From: Stachybotrys elegans
Lineage: Eukaryota; Ascomycota; Sordariomycetes; Hypocreales; Stachybotryaceae
Length of the DNA: 64,000 nucleotides
Assembly (NCBI GenBank): GCA_020746835.1
Contig: JAGPNK010000001.1
Coordinates: 2,294,001 to 2,358,000 of the forward strand
Reading direction: 5' to 3'
Below the pieces are notes generated by a model. The model was not told the DNA's origin. It saw nothing but the letters and a program-made list of their open reading frames with translations, and did no database searches. Within the stretch, counting starts at the first letter, position 1. Each line of letters begins with the position of its first letter. The position numbers and the translations under genes were made by a program. This document shows, in pieces, positions 49,301 to 60,143 of the stretch.

Positions 49301-49378
49301 AGTCTGCCGTCATGGGCGACAGCAGAACTACAGAGCGGCAGTACTAGAGCGGGAAGCGAGGCAGGCAGCACGAAATAG
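43329..49378 (+). CDS. SNF2-family chromatin-remodelling ATPase (Rad54/ATRX-like group)
   Basis: Nuclear DNA-dependent ATPase, about 1982 aa. Exon 43329-49097 is followed by a 101-nt intron (GTAAGG at 49098, branch GCTAAC, acceptor CTGCAG) and a last exon 49199-49378 ending GSEAGSTK. A CAG at 49136 would leave only 39 nt, so it is less likely. Motif I is MGLGKTMQ (about 921), motif II is VADEAHKLKNPNS (about 1041), motif III is ALTGSPMANN, motif V is STKAGGVGLNIQSANR (about 1329) and motif VI is QAIGRAYRIGQRKKVY (about 1357). The N-terminal 850 residues are mostly acidic and low complexity. They contain one conserved-looking block (HQFPWEHAGSWYYIGPGDIP) and an acidic EDAVLDED-type stretch. 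The C-terminal part holds APAS repeats and then a helical region (DEFEHKLKNLMTKLPDM). The Asn-Pro-Asn-Ser after DEAH and the domain spacing resemble ATRX/ARIP4-type remodelers; the exact orthologue is not certain. The start is MDSVQQGD, with in-frame alternatives at 43290 and via the exon at 43140. Confidence 0.9.
48101..48160 (+). repeat. 12-nt coding minisatellite in the SNF2 gene
   Basis: Five tandem 12-nt units of the type ACCGGCTTCCGC, the first three perfect and the last two degenerate. They encode the repeated Ala-Pro-Ala-Ser tract. Unit length is a multiple of three, so copy-number change would keep the frame. Confidence 0.85.
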
Positions 49379-51035
49379 TTAGTGATTGGGATACTGGGAA
49401 CTTCGGAGGCACAAGCGAAGCCGGAGATGATGGTTTAATACTGCGGGCCGGCGATTGCATCTACAAGGACTTTGGGGGAAACGGAAAGGCATTTGGTTGG
49501 TACACAAAGCTGGCGTGTTTGGTAGCTGGTTCATTCGAGATACCCTAGTTTTTTGCTGTTACAAGATGAATTGGTATGGGAGTCTTCTTTCTTCTTCTCC
49601 ATTTTCGTTCGTTCTGGGGACTTGTAGTGCCAAGAATGTCTAGTTGCCGAGTGCTGCTACTAGTGGTGAAACATGAAACCAATCGCCGAATCATGGCCGA
49701 GATGAGTCGATTGTAGGAGACGACGAAGTCTGAGGGTATTCTTTAGCGCACGTGACACGAGGTTTGAGCGAAATCTGGGGGGGGAGATCGGAATGGCGGG
49801 GTGGCCTGAGCCAGTTCAGTTAGGGCATGGGAATATGGAAATGGGCAGGCCAATAGGGAACTCGGCAATTGGCCCAAACAGGTGATGGGAGAAGGAAGCA
49901 ACTCGATTGGCTAGAAACGGGTCTGCATGGGACCGCGGAGGGGCGAAAAAGAGAGAAAAAAATTGGGAATCGGCCGTTAACAATTGGTAACGAGTCGAGA
50001 CACAGAGACCTCGGGCAAAAGAGGGGACTTTGACTGTCGACCCTGGCTGGATGGGTGCCAACAGGCGATGTTGCGCTGATTCCGAGGCAGGGCATGGACA
50101 TGGACATGGATGCGGATGGCTCGGAGTGGACTCTCCACCGTACGAACGGGGAACCAGGTGCTCCGTTGGCCTCCGTGGCATTACGCTGGGTTGTGTCATG
50201 TTGGCGAAGTACGGTGGGATCGTCGAGTCACTGAGGGATGGTTAAAAGGCAAAGGAAAGCGAGGAAAAGAAGAGGGGAATGTCTGCGGCCAGAGAGTTGC
50301 GGTCAGGGAGGGTGCTGGAATCTCGGTGGCGTCAGAGCAGACAAGTTATGTAAACGATTCGATTCGAGGGCCGGCCGCCAAAAGAGGAAGCTTCCCAACG
50401 GCGTGAAGGAGCTGAGCTGGCTGATTCGTTTGCGTCCGTCATCGACTCGCGCCGCCTGTTGATGCTCCGTCTCTCCAGGCGCATATGCGAATTGCCGAAG
50501 GGGAGGGTGGCCCAACAAAATGGAAATTCAGGGCGTGGAAAGAGTAATGTATCGGAGCAATCCGCATTGACGCAAAGGAATTACCCATGGCATGGATTGG
50601 ATTGGATTGGATTGGCTTGTTCAATGTTGACCGACAGGCCGACCTTGCGCTAGAAGGGAAGAAGAGCCTGAAGGGCTAGAGGGGGTCAGAAAAAGGGCCG
50701 CGGCCGCCCCACCATGCTCTGACCTGAGCAGAACCCCTCGGCGGCGCCTTCTGCACCAGACTAACGTCCGTCGGGGGCGGCTTTTGCAGGTGCTACATTG
50801 GCGGCACCAAGGTTTTCCTTTTATAAGCACATTCCCGATCCTTTTCCTCGCACACACCAACTTTGCCTCACATTGTGCGTGTGGTTTTTTCCCCCATCTG
50901 CTCGTATTGCTTTACATTTCATCCACCCCGTCTTTTGCTTGCTTGCTCACTTGCTTGCTCGCTCTCTTCACCCCCCTCCCCCCCCCCTTCTCTCCATCAA
51001 CGTCGATTCGAATTCGCCATTGCCGGCCCGTCGCC
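49379..51035. other. Intergenic region upstream of HEM1
   Basis: About 1.66 kb with no supported gene. It contains the SNF2-gene 3' UTR, a region of short low-complexity ORFs, and a C/T-rich HEM1 leader from about 50815 with a TATA-like element listed separately. Confidence 0.5.
50820..50826 (+). promoter_or_regulatory. Possible TATA element of HEM1
   Basis: TTTATAA about 210 nt upstream of the HEM1 ATG, followed by a C/T-rich leader. Position fits a core promoter, but the match to TATAWAW is incomplete. Confidence 0.35.
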
Positions 51036-52868
51036 ATGGACAGCGTCCTCCGTCAGTCCAAGGCCATGTGCCCGTTCTTGAAGATGGCCTCGCCCGCCAC
51101 GCTCCGCGCCATGTCCACTGCGACGACGCCCGCCCGCCCCAAGGCCTCGCCCTGTGGCGGCACCATGTCCAAGCTGCAGCTCTTTGCCCAGCGCTGCCCC
51201 GTCATGGGCAAGGCCCTCGCCGTCCAGTCGTCCCGCTCCGGCTACACCGCCGTCGCCGCCGCCGGCATCCGCGCCTTCTCCGGTCGCCAGCCCTCGTCCA
51301 AGTCCGCCAAGGCCGGCATTCACACCAGCCGCAACAAGGAGGCCAGGGCTGTGGACGGCCTGCTGCACCACTCGATGCCCGCCCAGCGCACCAACAAGCC
51401 CATCGGCTCCCCCAACGCCGCCGGAAAGTTCGACTACGAGGGCTTCTACAATGCCGAATTGGACAAGAAACACAAGGACAAGTCGTACCGATACTTCAAC
51501 AACATCAATCGTCTCGCAAAGGAATTCCCCCGCGCCCACATGTCCGACAAGGGCGAGCGAGTGACGGTCTGGTGCGCCAACGACTACCTCGGCATGGGCC
51601 GCCACCCTCACGTCCTCAACACGATGCACGAGACGCTCAATGAGTACGGAGCTGGCGCCGGCGGTACCAGGAACATCTCGGGCCACAACAGACACGCTGT
51701 CGAACTCGAGGCCACTCTGGCCAAGCTTCACGCCAAGGATGCGGCTCTCGTCTTCAGCTCCTGCTACGTCGCCAACGACGCTACCCTCGCCACCCTCGGA
51801 AGCAAGATGCCCGACTGCGTCATTCTCTCCGACAGCCTAAACCACGCCTCCATGATCCAGGGCATCCGACACTCGGGCACCAAGAAGATTGTCTTCAAGC
51901 ACAACGACGTTGCGGACCTCGAGGCCAAGCTCGCATCGCTACCCCTCCACGTCCCCAAGATCATTGCTTTCGAGTCCGTCTACAGCATGTGCGGCTCCAT
52001 TGGCCCCATCGAAGAGATTTGCGACCTGGCCGACAAGTACGGAGCCATCACCTTCCTGGATGAGGTTCACGCCGTCGGCATGTATGGACCTCACGGCGCC
52101 GGTGTGGCCGAGCACCTGGATTGGGAGGCCCACCGCAACGGCTCACCCCGCGGCACCATCATGGATCGCATCGACATCATCACCGGTACGCTGGGCAAGG
52201 CCTACGGCTGTGTTGGAGGTTACATTGCCGGCAGCACCAAGCTCGTCGACATGATCCGCTCCCTCGCCCCCGGCTTCATCTTCACCACGTCCCTGCCCCC
52301 GGCCACCATGGCCGGCGCCAGGGCCTCGATTGAGTACCAGATGGAGTACGATGGCGATCGCAAGCTGCAACAGCTCCACACCCGCGCCGTCAAGGAGGAG
52401 CTCAATGCTCGCGACATTCCCGTCATTCCCAACCCCTCTCACATTGTCCCCATCCTGGTCGGAAACGCCGAGCTTGCCAAGGCCGCCTCGGATATGCTCC
52501 TCCAGGACTACCAGATCTATGTCCAATCCATCAACTACCCTACCGTGCCCGTCGGTCAGGAGCGCCTCCGCGTCACCCCGACCCCCGGCCACACCAAGCA
52601 GTACCGAGACGAGCTCGTGCACGCCGTGGATGAGATCTGGACACGCCTGGGCATCAAGCGCACGTCGGAGTGGGCTGCCGAGGGCGGCTTCATTGGCGTG
52701 GGTGAGAACAAGGTCGAGACGCCTCTGTGGACGGACGGACACTTGGGCATCGAGCAGGCCGCCAAGGAGATCAAGGCCGCTGGCCGTGTCGCTGACACTG
52801 GCTTCACCGAGGCTCTGCTGGCCAAGGAGCCCCGCAGCATTGGTCGTGCCGTCGACGTGAGTGCTTAA
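51036..52868 (+). CDS. HEM1: 5-Aminolevulinate synthase
   Basis: Mitochondrial PLP enzyme that condenses glycine with succinyl-CoA, the first step of haem synthesis. A single exon encodes 610 aa. The start at 51036 (context GCCATGG) begins the presequence; a longer in-frame ORF upstream is leader sequence. The presequence carries two Cys-Pro haem-regulatory motifs, MCPFL (C12) and RCPVM (C54). The catalytic core starts near residue 145 ([20 protein letters not shown]) and includes [41 protein letters not shown], and [15 protein letters not shown] with the PLP lysine at about residue 388. The C-terminus runs to [14 protein letters not shown] at 52857, a few codons before the stop, resembles a splice donor, but no convincing downstream exon is seen. 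High G/C third positions suggest strong expression. Confidence 0.96.
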   Translation: MDSVLRQSKAMCPFLKMASPATLRAMSTATTPARPKASPCGGTMSKLQLFAQRCPVMGKALAVQSSRSGYTAVAAAGIRAFSGRQPSSKSAKAGIHTSRNKEARAVDGLLHHSMPAQRTNKPIGSPNAAGKFDYEGFYNAELDKKHKDKSYRYFNNINRLAKEFPRAHMSDKGERVTVWCANDYLGMGRHPHVLNTMHETLNEYGAGAGGTRNISGHNRHAVELEATLAKLHAKDAALVFSSCYVANDATLATLGSKMPDCVILSDSLNHASMIQGIRHSGTKKIVFKHNDVADLEAKLASLPLHVPKIIAFESVYSMCGSIGPIEEICDLADKYGAITFLDEVHAVGMYGPHGAGVAEHLDWEAHRNGSPRGTIMDRIDIITGTLGKAYGCVGGYIAGSTKLVDMIRSLAPGFIFTTSLPPATMAGARASIEYQMEYDGDRKLQQLHTRAVKEELNARDIPVIPNPSHIVPILVGNAELAKAASDMLLQDYQIYVQSINYPTVPVGQERLRVTPTPGHTKQYRDELVHAVDEIWTRLGIKRTSEWAAEGGFIGVGENKVETPLWTDGHLGIEQAAKEIKAAGRVADTGFTEALLAKEPRSIGRAVDVSA

Positions 52869-53505
52869 GCCAAGCCGCCAGCCTCGATTGTCTCTTCGAA
52901 AGGGCTACCCTACCCCGTAGCCTGGAGAGCCCACGTTTCTTTCTCCGATCTAGTCGAGCCTCATGAGCACATGACGCCTGCCATTTTTACCAAGACTTTT
53001 TTGAGCTTGCCAATCAATGCCAGCCATGGATGCGAGATCCATTCGCACAAATATACTGTGTTATTTTGGCTGCCTCTGCTGAGGCGGCCAGTTGGATCAA
53101 CCACAAACATTTTCCTCCTTCTCCGTGACTTGTTATCTGATGCTCCAGTAGCTGTAACGTGATGATTATTACATCTGTCTAGACGTGTGACCAGTATCGT
53201 AGGGCTGAGACATGGGATGGATGCATGTTCCAAATTACGTCCCTCCAGGGATTCTGATGCGGCCTCGGGTAGTTTGACGTGATTGGCGGATGGCGGAACC
53301 GGGATGACGGACCAACTTCCAAGTCGATTGTCCGGTCGGCCCCTGTCATCAATCCTCCTGTGCATCCCATCCATATCCCATCCATCTCATCAGCATGGCC
53401 TACTGTTATCTTCATCTCGTCCATTCAACGCTGAACAGCGCCTTTATTCCACAGCTGACATGATACGGTTGTAGATACGATTCCCCTCGCCTTGCTTGGA
53501 CAATC
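52869..53505. other. Intergenic region between HEM1 and the Zn2Cys6 gene
   Basis: 637 bp containing the HEM1 3' UTR and the promoter of the downstream regulator. A short direct repeat of CCCATCCAT units lies near 53365-53385. No gene was recognised. Confidence 0.5.
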
Positions 53506-55555
53506 ATGTCAACGGCGGCCCGGAAATCGCTACATGCCTGCGCGGTCTGCGCCAGGGTCAAGGCCAAGTGCACCTTCGAGACAACCACCAGCGTGAGGTG
53601 TGAAAGGTGTGTGGATCGGTTCGGTTCGCCTGCAGCAGCAGCAAGGATCTAACCCGGGGGCTGATAGGTGCCACCGCCTGGATAAGGAGTGCAGCTCGAG
53701 AGCCCCGGCGCCGCCCCGTCCAAGAAAGGTCAATAGGCGCTCACGCGTCGCCGACATGGAGGAGCGGCTGGAGGCCCTGACGTGGCAGCTCGCGGGCTCG
53801 CAAAGCTCGTCGAGCGCCAGTTCTGCTGCGGCGGGTGCGAGCTCGGGCTCGTCTGGGATGGAGCTGGCCGTCCCATCATCGACAGTGCCGACGGCGCCGA
53901 CGACCTGTCCCCTGTCTGCCCCGGGTCCCGTGTCTCGGAAGCGCGCGGCGTGGGGGATGGGCGAGTTTGCCGTGCCCCCCATCGCTGCCCTGGACCTGGG
54001 AGGGTCAGAATGGAAGGCGACGGCTGCGCGGCCGCCGGAGCCGCTGTGGACGCTGGAGTCGCTGTGGCCGCGGCCTGAAGAGGGGGCCGAATTGCTAGTG
54101 CAGTACCACGAGACGAGCGGTCCGTTGTTTCCGTTTGTGGTAGTGCCTCGGGACCTGGGCGAGGCGGAGCTTCGCTGCCGGAAGCCCATGCTGTGGAAGG
54201 CCCTCATGTTTGTCGAGACCTTCTTTGACGGGGCGCGGCATGTCAAGCTGGGGCGCGAGCTGCTCGAGGAGATTGTTCGTATGGCCATCGTGTCGGGGGA
54301 GAAGGATCTCGGGATGCTCCAGGCCGTGCAGCTCCTTATTGTGTGGTGGGTTGCGAGGTCCTCCCGATGAGCGCGGATAAGGGGGTTGTGCTGATGCTTG
54401 AGCGTGCAGGTTTCACTATGGTCTGAACAACACGCAGGTCACGAATCTGCTGTTCCTGGCCAGGGGGATGTGCATCTCGCTTGACTTGGAAGGGGATGCG
54501 GGTGCTATTCAGGGCCGGTGTCCCAACGAGCAGGACTTGGACTACCTGAGGGCGTACGCGGGGATGTACTATATCAACACCCTGTAAGTCCTTCCGGCTT
54601 GCCTTGTCTGTCGCCTGCGCTGACAATCCATTCCCTGCAGCATATTCGCCACCAACAAGAGGACGGACGTATTGGTGGACACGTCGTATCTGGATACTTG
54701 CTGCCAGGTCCTCGAGGATGCCAAGCAGGCCCCATCGGATGAGTATCTGCTCCAGCTGGTCAAGGTTCAGCGGATCGCGCAGTCGGTGGCTGCAGCGTTC
54801 GCGCCGAGTTCGTCGGCGTTGCAGCTGCCCATATCGCAGTCGGTGCGGTTCTTCCGGGACCAAATCGCAGAGCTTAGGAGGGCGATTCCCGCGCATCTAA
54901 GGGATAAAGGTACGCACGCACCCTTGCGGGGTATGAAGGCCTCGTTCAGAAGAAACACTTTGCTGATACCGCTCAAGAGATATTGATTGGCAACATCTGC
55001 GTCGTCGAAGTCCTCGTCTCGGAAATTGCCCTCGTGGACGACATGTGTGGGATGGACAACATGTCTCCGCCGGAACGCCTGGAGCTCCTCTCCCACTGCC
55101 TCGGCTCGCTCATCGCCTTCTTCACCAACCGCTGCGTCACGCGCGACATCCAGCGCCCGCGGTTCCTGTGCCTCAGCTCCGCCGAGGTGGCCTACAGCGT
55201 GCTGACGGGGCTGAAGCTCCTCTTCGCGCGCGTGCCCGGGTGGGACTCGGAGGCGGCCGCGCGGCAGCTGAGGCTGGACCGGCACGTGGGGTACATTGCC
55301 GAGGACACGCAGCTCGTGGTGCTGCAGCGGCGCAACGGGCTGTTCTCGCGGATCGCGTCGGGCGTGGATGAGCCGCTCAACAATATCATCCGCCTGGCGG
55401 TGCGGGTGCGGGAGCTGCTGAGGATCGAGGCCGAGGAGAGGCGGATGCTGGAGACGCAGAGGCTGTTTGATGATCTGACCGGGCCGTGTTGGCATGACGT
55501 GGCGTATAATCAGGCCTTTGATATGTCGTCGTGGCCTGAAGTTGATGTTTTGTGA
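53506..55555 (+). CDS. Zn2Cys6 binuclear-cluster transcription factor
   Basis: Fungal-specific DNA-binding regulator, 599 aa in five exons: 53506-53606, 53668-54345, 54410-54583, 54641-54909 and 54978-55555. The zinc cluster is canonical, C-x2-C-x6-C-x9-C-x2-C-x6-C (Cys 12, 15, 22, 32, 35, 42). Intron 1 falls inside it between CER and C, a position often seen in this class. A basic linker (RPRKVNRRSR) is followed by a short helical segment (VADMEERLEAL) that may dimerise. The middle region, from about residue 120 to the C-terminus, resembles the fungal transcription-factor regulatory domain (LLIVWFHYGLNNTQVTNLLF, MSPPERLELLSHCLGSL). Its target genes are unknown. It is tail to tail with THI6, with 100 bp between stops. 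Confidence 0.88.
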
Positions 55556-55655
55556 AGTGAGGCACCTGGGGGATGGATATGGATTTGTGGTCTGCAAGGC
55601 GAATATGCGCATATACGATTAGATTATATTCAATTTCATGTTAGATTTCGAGTCG

Positions 55656-57463
55656 CTATATAAGCCCCTCGTCCACCTCGATAGCCTGGATCTTGGCCAT
55701 GACCATCCATCTCATATCGCCCTCGGCCGTGGCCTTCCTAATGGCGTACAGCTCGTCGATAAACGCTGGCACAAACGTCCCCGGCCCACGCACCTCGGCC
55801 CGTCCAGCTGCCATCTCGGCTGCGACGCCAAACATGGCAGCACCAGCAGCTGCAGCGAGGAGCTTATCCCCCGGGCAGGCAGCAACCATGGCGCTGATGA
55901 CAGTGCCGAGCGTGCACCCGGTGCCCGTGACCATGCCGAGGTACTCATGGCCGTTGTCGATGCGCAGGGTACGTGTGCCGTCGCTCAGGACGTCTGTTAC
56001 GCCAGTGAGGACGACGACATTGTTCTCTCTACGGGCGAGGGTGCTGACGAGCGCGGCCTTTTGCGGCAGGGTAAGCGACGAGGTCGAGTCGACGCCCTTT
56101 TGTGTGATAGTGGCGCCGTAGACTGTCTGGATCTCGCCTTCGTTGCCCTTGATGACGTCGAAGTGACCCGAGGAGAGGAGATCCTTGACAGTCTGGCGAC
56201 GAAGAGCGCTTGCGCCAGCTCTAGAAGGGGGGAGGTGGGTGTTAAAAAAGGGGGAGAGAATAGAGGAAAGGGGGCATGAAAGACTTACCCGACGGGGTCG
56301 AAAACGACGGGTCTGCCTACGGCGTTGTAGGCTTTGACGGCGGCTAGGTAGTTGTTGATCTGGCCCTTGGAGAGGGAGCCCATGTTGATGACGAGGGCAC
56401 CGCCGAGCTTGGCGAGATCCTCAGCTTCGGCGGCCTCGTTGGCCATGATTGGGCTTGCACCAACGGCCAGGGCGATGTTGGCGGCGAAGTTCTGCACGAC
56501 CTGTACAGCTAGCCCATCAGCAAGATTTTCCCCTTTTTTTTTCTCCGTTAGTGGGAACAGAGAGTCGCCGTCTCTTACCATATTTGTGATGTTGTGTGAC
56601 AGCGGGCTCAAGTGGGCGACGGCACGTATCACGCCGGGCACCTTGGCGGCCAGAACCTCGGCGAGGAGATGGCGCGCGGCGGCGGCGGGATCAGGGGCGG
56701 CGACGATGGCACTCACGACGGCGACGCCGTCAAGGGTCTTGGTGGGCGTGCTGCTGTCGACCAGGACGGCGCGGGCGTTGGAGCCGTTGACGCCGCCGAT
56801 GCAGACGGTGGGCACGGCGGCGTGGCCCGAGGATGCCAGAGCGGAGAGGATACTGCGGAGGCCAGAGGGGCCGAGGATGGTCTTTGTGTCTTTCTTCCTG
56901 GAGGAAGGCGTAATAGTGAGTAAAAATGGAGGTGGGTGAGTGAAAGGGGGAGGGTGTCTTACGTTGGTGTTGCAAAGACGGCACCGATGCCGAGATAGTC
57001 GGCGCCGGCTTCGCATGCCTTGAGGGCTTCTTGGATGGACCCGGCTGAGACGCCGATGATCTTGTCTGGGCCGAGGAGATTCCTGGCTTGCTGGTATTCT
57101 ATGATTGATGTTCTTGTCAGCTTCAAGGACCTGAAAGAAAGAAAGAAGCCAGCCTGGGCGAAGGAGGGAAAAGGTACCCATATCATCCTGTCCAATGTGG
57201 ACGCCTTCGCAGCCCACCTCGAGGGCGACGTCAACGCGGTCATTGATGAGCAGGGGCACGCCGAGCGGCCTCGTGATGGCGTGCAGCCTGCGCGCCGTAT
57301 CGACGACGACGTCGTGGCCCGAGTGCTTGTCGCGATACTGGACGCACGTCACGCCGCCTCGGACGGCCGCCGCCACGATGGCGCAGAGGTCGCCGGTGCC
57401 GAGGATGGCGGGCGTCGAGTCGGTGACGAGGTAGACGCCGTAGTTGACGGGTGGCTTTCCCAT
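55656..57463 (-). CDS. THI6: Bifunctional thiamine-phosphate synthase / hydroxyethylthiazole kinase
   Basis: Joins the pyrimidine and thiazole halves of thiamine and phosphorylates hydroxyethylthiazole. Five exons (57463-57178, 57098-56963, 56897-56579, 56500-56289, 56220-55656) encode 505 aa, the size of fungal THI6 proteins. The N-terminal ThiE-like barrel (about 1-225) shows [52 protein letters not shown] and [11 protein letters not shown]. The C-terminal ThiM-like kinase (about 240-505) shows [58 protein letters not shown] and [15 protein letters not shown], the last with the active-site Cys. All five junctions keep phase. No TPP riboswitch motif was found in the leader. Confidence 0.95.
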
Positions 57464-57862
57464 TTTGTACGTATATATAGTTGTGTGTCTGTGTGGTAGA
57501 TGTGGTGATGATGATGTTGTGATGTTTTTTATTTGGTGAGGGTTTATGGCCGCCGGTGTCGCTGTTGACGGTTAGATGCGGGACGAAGAAGGCAAAGGGG
57601 AAAGCAAATGATTTATATTTCGATGCAAGGTAGGTTTTTATCTTAATGCTAATGCTTTATCTTGCGCTGTGTTATTTTGATCTATTTTATTTTATTTTAT
57701 TTTATTTTATCAACTTATGATGCAATGCCAAGGTCCTTCTTTCCAACACCACGCAATATGCTCCTTCCATTTCATCCAGTACTATACAGTCTAAGGGTGT
57801 AGTCTTACAATCTTAATCTTACACGCATCTCCTCGCCATCTCTTCTCAACCAACATCAACAT
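57464..57862. other. Intergenic region between THI6 and the NADH dehydrogenase gene
   Basis: 399 bp holding the THI6 promoter and the 3' UTR of the upstream gene. It is AT-rich with a pentanucleotide (TTTTA) run at about 57683-57710. No gene seen. Confidence 0.6.
57683..57710. repeat. (TTTTA)n short tandem repeat
   Basis: About five consecutive TTTTA units in the 3' UTR or spacer between THI6 and the NADH dehydrogenase gene. Confidence 0.8.
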
Positions 57863-59473
57863 CTAGAACCTCGAAATGTCTCGTCCAAAGATCCAGGTAA
57901 TCAGCCAGTACACCGGCACCATGATCTTATTCCTCACGCTCATGCTCTTGGTCAAGTACGCCGTCCGCCACAGCAGCCATGCCGCCCTGCCCTTGAGCTC
58001 CTGCGACCCCTTCTGGTGAATCGCCCGCCAGCTGCCCAGGTACGCCATGGTGCCCCAGTTGCGGAACTTGAAGGGGGCCGGTGTTGCTGCAGAGGAGGAG
58101 GCCTCCTTGGCCTCGCGGTTCAGCTGCTTGCCGAGGTAGATTGCCTGCTGGCTGGCAACCTGTGCTGTCGCAGGGAGAGCCTCGTCCAGCACCGCGCAGT
58201 CGCCGATGGCGTACACGTCTGGGAGCACCTCGACGACCCCCGAAGGATCCGATGGTTGGCGTGTCTGCACCCGGAGATGCCCATCGACGTGCAGTCCACC
58301 CGTCTTGTCATCCTTGGCCAGCCGAACCACGCTCCCGCCTTTGCCATTGTCACCAGACGACGCCGGCATCCGCAGCTCCTTGCTCACAAGCTGCTTCACC
58401 AGCGGGTTCTGCATCAGTCCCGTGCTCCAGACGACCAGCCCGGCACCCACCTCACCTCCCGCCTCCTCCTTAACGCTCAGCACAAGAGTGTCGCCCTCCT
58501 TCCGGATACGGTTCAGATGGTGCTCTGTCTTGACGTTGATTCCCTCCCTGCGGAACAGCTCCGTGGCGTAGTTTCCCAGGTTCTGGTCAAACATGGGCAG
58601 CACCTTGGGCGCGATGTCGTAGATGGTAATGGCCACAAACTTGGCCAGCTCTGGGTACAGCTTGGCGAGGTCGTCGTGGACCAAGTCGTGCAGCTCGGCC
58701 GCGAACTCGACGCCCGTAGGGCCGCCACCCACTATAGCAAAGTGCAAGAGCTTCTTGCGGTCCGCGTCGCTTGTCGTCGGCTGGCTTGCCTTCTCAAAGG
58801 CCTGCAGCACTTTGAGCCGGATCGTGCGCGCGTCGCCCACATCCCGGAGAAAATTGGCGTGCTCGCGGACGCCCTCGATGCCAAACGTCTGGCTCCATGC
58901 TCCCACGGCGATGACGAGCTTGTCGTAGCCTATCTCATAGCGCTCGCCCGGCTCCAGGGGGATCCCCGTCTTGGCCGCCGCCTCGTCCTGCGTGCATGCC
59001 TCGACAACGATCTTCTTGCTTGCAAAGTCAACCTCGCAGGCCCAGGCCTGGTGGAACTCGACGTTGCCCAGCCGCCGGACAGGCTCGACGACGGTGCGGA
59101 ACTCGAGGGTTCCGACGGTCGTGGAAGCAAGGAGCGGCGTAAAGACAAAGTGGGATCGCGGCGAGATGACGACACGCGTGGTTTTGGAGGGTGAGAGCGT
59201 CCTGGCGAGGGCATAGCCAGCCCAGCCTGACCCGAGAATCACAACTCGAGGCCTCTTCTTGTCTGTTGCTTTGTAAGTGCCTGCATCGTTGTCTAATGAC
59301 ATTGATTCAATCAATCAATTGGTCAAGACCAACATACCATCTTTTGGTTGCAACACACTCGCAAACCCTCTACTACCAGCAACAGCTCTTGAGGGGCTTG
59401 TCCCTAATGCAGACACAGAAAGAGCATGCCGTTGTTGTAGAATCACCCTCAATGGAAGCGGTGATGGCTTCAT
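57863..59473 (-). CDS. Mitochondrial type II (alternative) NADH dehydrogenase
   Basis: Non-proton-pumping FAD enzyme passing electrons from NADH to ubiquinone. Exon 1 is 59473-59338 and exon 2 is 59292-57863, with a 45-nt intron (donor GTATGT, acceptor ATTAG); total 521 aa. Exon 1 encodes a basic, Ser/Ala/Arg-rich segment (MKPSPLPLRVILQQRHAL, then RGFASVLQPKD) that reads as a mitochondrial presequence. Exon 2 opens with the FAD motif VVILGSGWAGYALA (about 60), then FVFTPLLASTTVGTLEFR. The NADH-binding motif is IVGGGPTGVEFAAEL (about 231), followed by VYAIGDCAVL and, near the C-terminus, FRNWGTMAYLGSWRAI and the membrane-associating VPVYWLITWIFGRDISRF. No EF hand is present. Whether it faces the matrix or the intermembrane space is not decidable. 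A start at the internal MSLDND would lose the targeting sequence. Confidence 0.92.
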
Positions 59474-60143
59474 TTCGTCCGACGGCACCAATACCGATGC
59501 TTCGAAATAGATCGCCAACCACAAGCAAATAAAAAGCCAGAGATCAGAAATAGAATCAATATGAGTATGAGACCGATTCCCGTATGTGGAAGAGAAATTT
59601 GTCAAGATGGTGTCGCCTGTGATGTCATGCCTCCGTCAATCCACCACAAAAACTCCTTTTTTTCGTCTATGCGTTCCGCGGCGACCGATACCAATATATC
59701 CTCGCGACGAAATGACTAATTCCCGAACTCCCCTGGTCACCCTGCCTCTCTGTCTTTCCCTCCCTCCGGGAATATGTGTCACTCCTCCGAGCCCTAGCTA
59801 CGATATCGGCCGCTCGCCGCTTAGTCGAGCAACGGAGGCTTCGGAGGCTTGCGACGATAATAAGCCGGGAGTCTCACAATGGTACGGAATCGGGTATTTT
59901 TCTCACTCTCTCTCCTTTGCGCAAGCCACTGGGCCGCAGCAAAATTATCTCGTCATGCGGTCATCTAGATTTTTACTTTTTGAGAGAAAAAATTGCCTTG
60001 TTCTAGGTATCCATCCATCTTGGCTTATTTTGTTACTATTTTCTCAGGGGTCCTTGATCGGATGCCTCCCCGTCTATGCGCGTTTTGTATACAGGACACG
60101 TGAAATCCTCCAGGAATCCATCAAGATATGCAATCTCCGCCGT
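59474..60143. other. Intergenic region between UTP10 and the NADH dehydrogenase gene
   Basis: 670 bp with the UTP10 3' UTR and the promoter of the NADH dehydrogenase gene, both on the minus strand. No gene recognised. Confidence 0.55.

Noticed and set aside
50997..52742. Long minus-strand frames opposite HEM1
   Set aside because: Antisense shadows of a strongly biased coding sequence, Gly/Val-rich and without recognisable domains.
57464..57600. TPP riboswitch in the THI6 leader
   Set aside because: The conserved CTGAGA-type element and its partner sequence are absent, and fungal TPP riboswitches are known mainly from thiazole and pyrimidine synthase genes.
58016..59194. 392-codon plus-strand frame opposite the NADH dehydrogenase
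   Set aside because: Antisense shadow; the minus strand encodes both dinucleotide-binding motifs.
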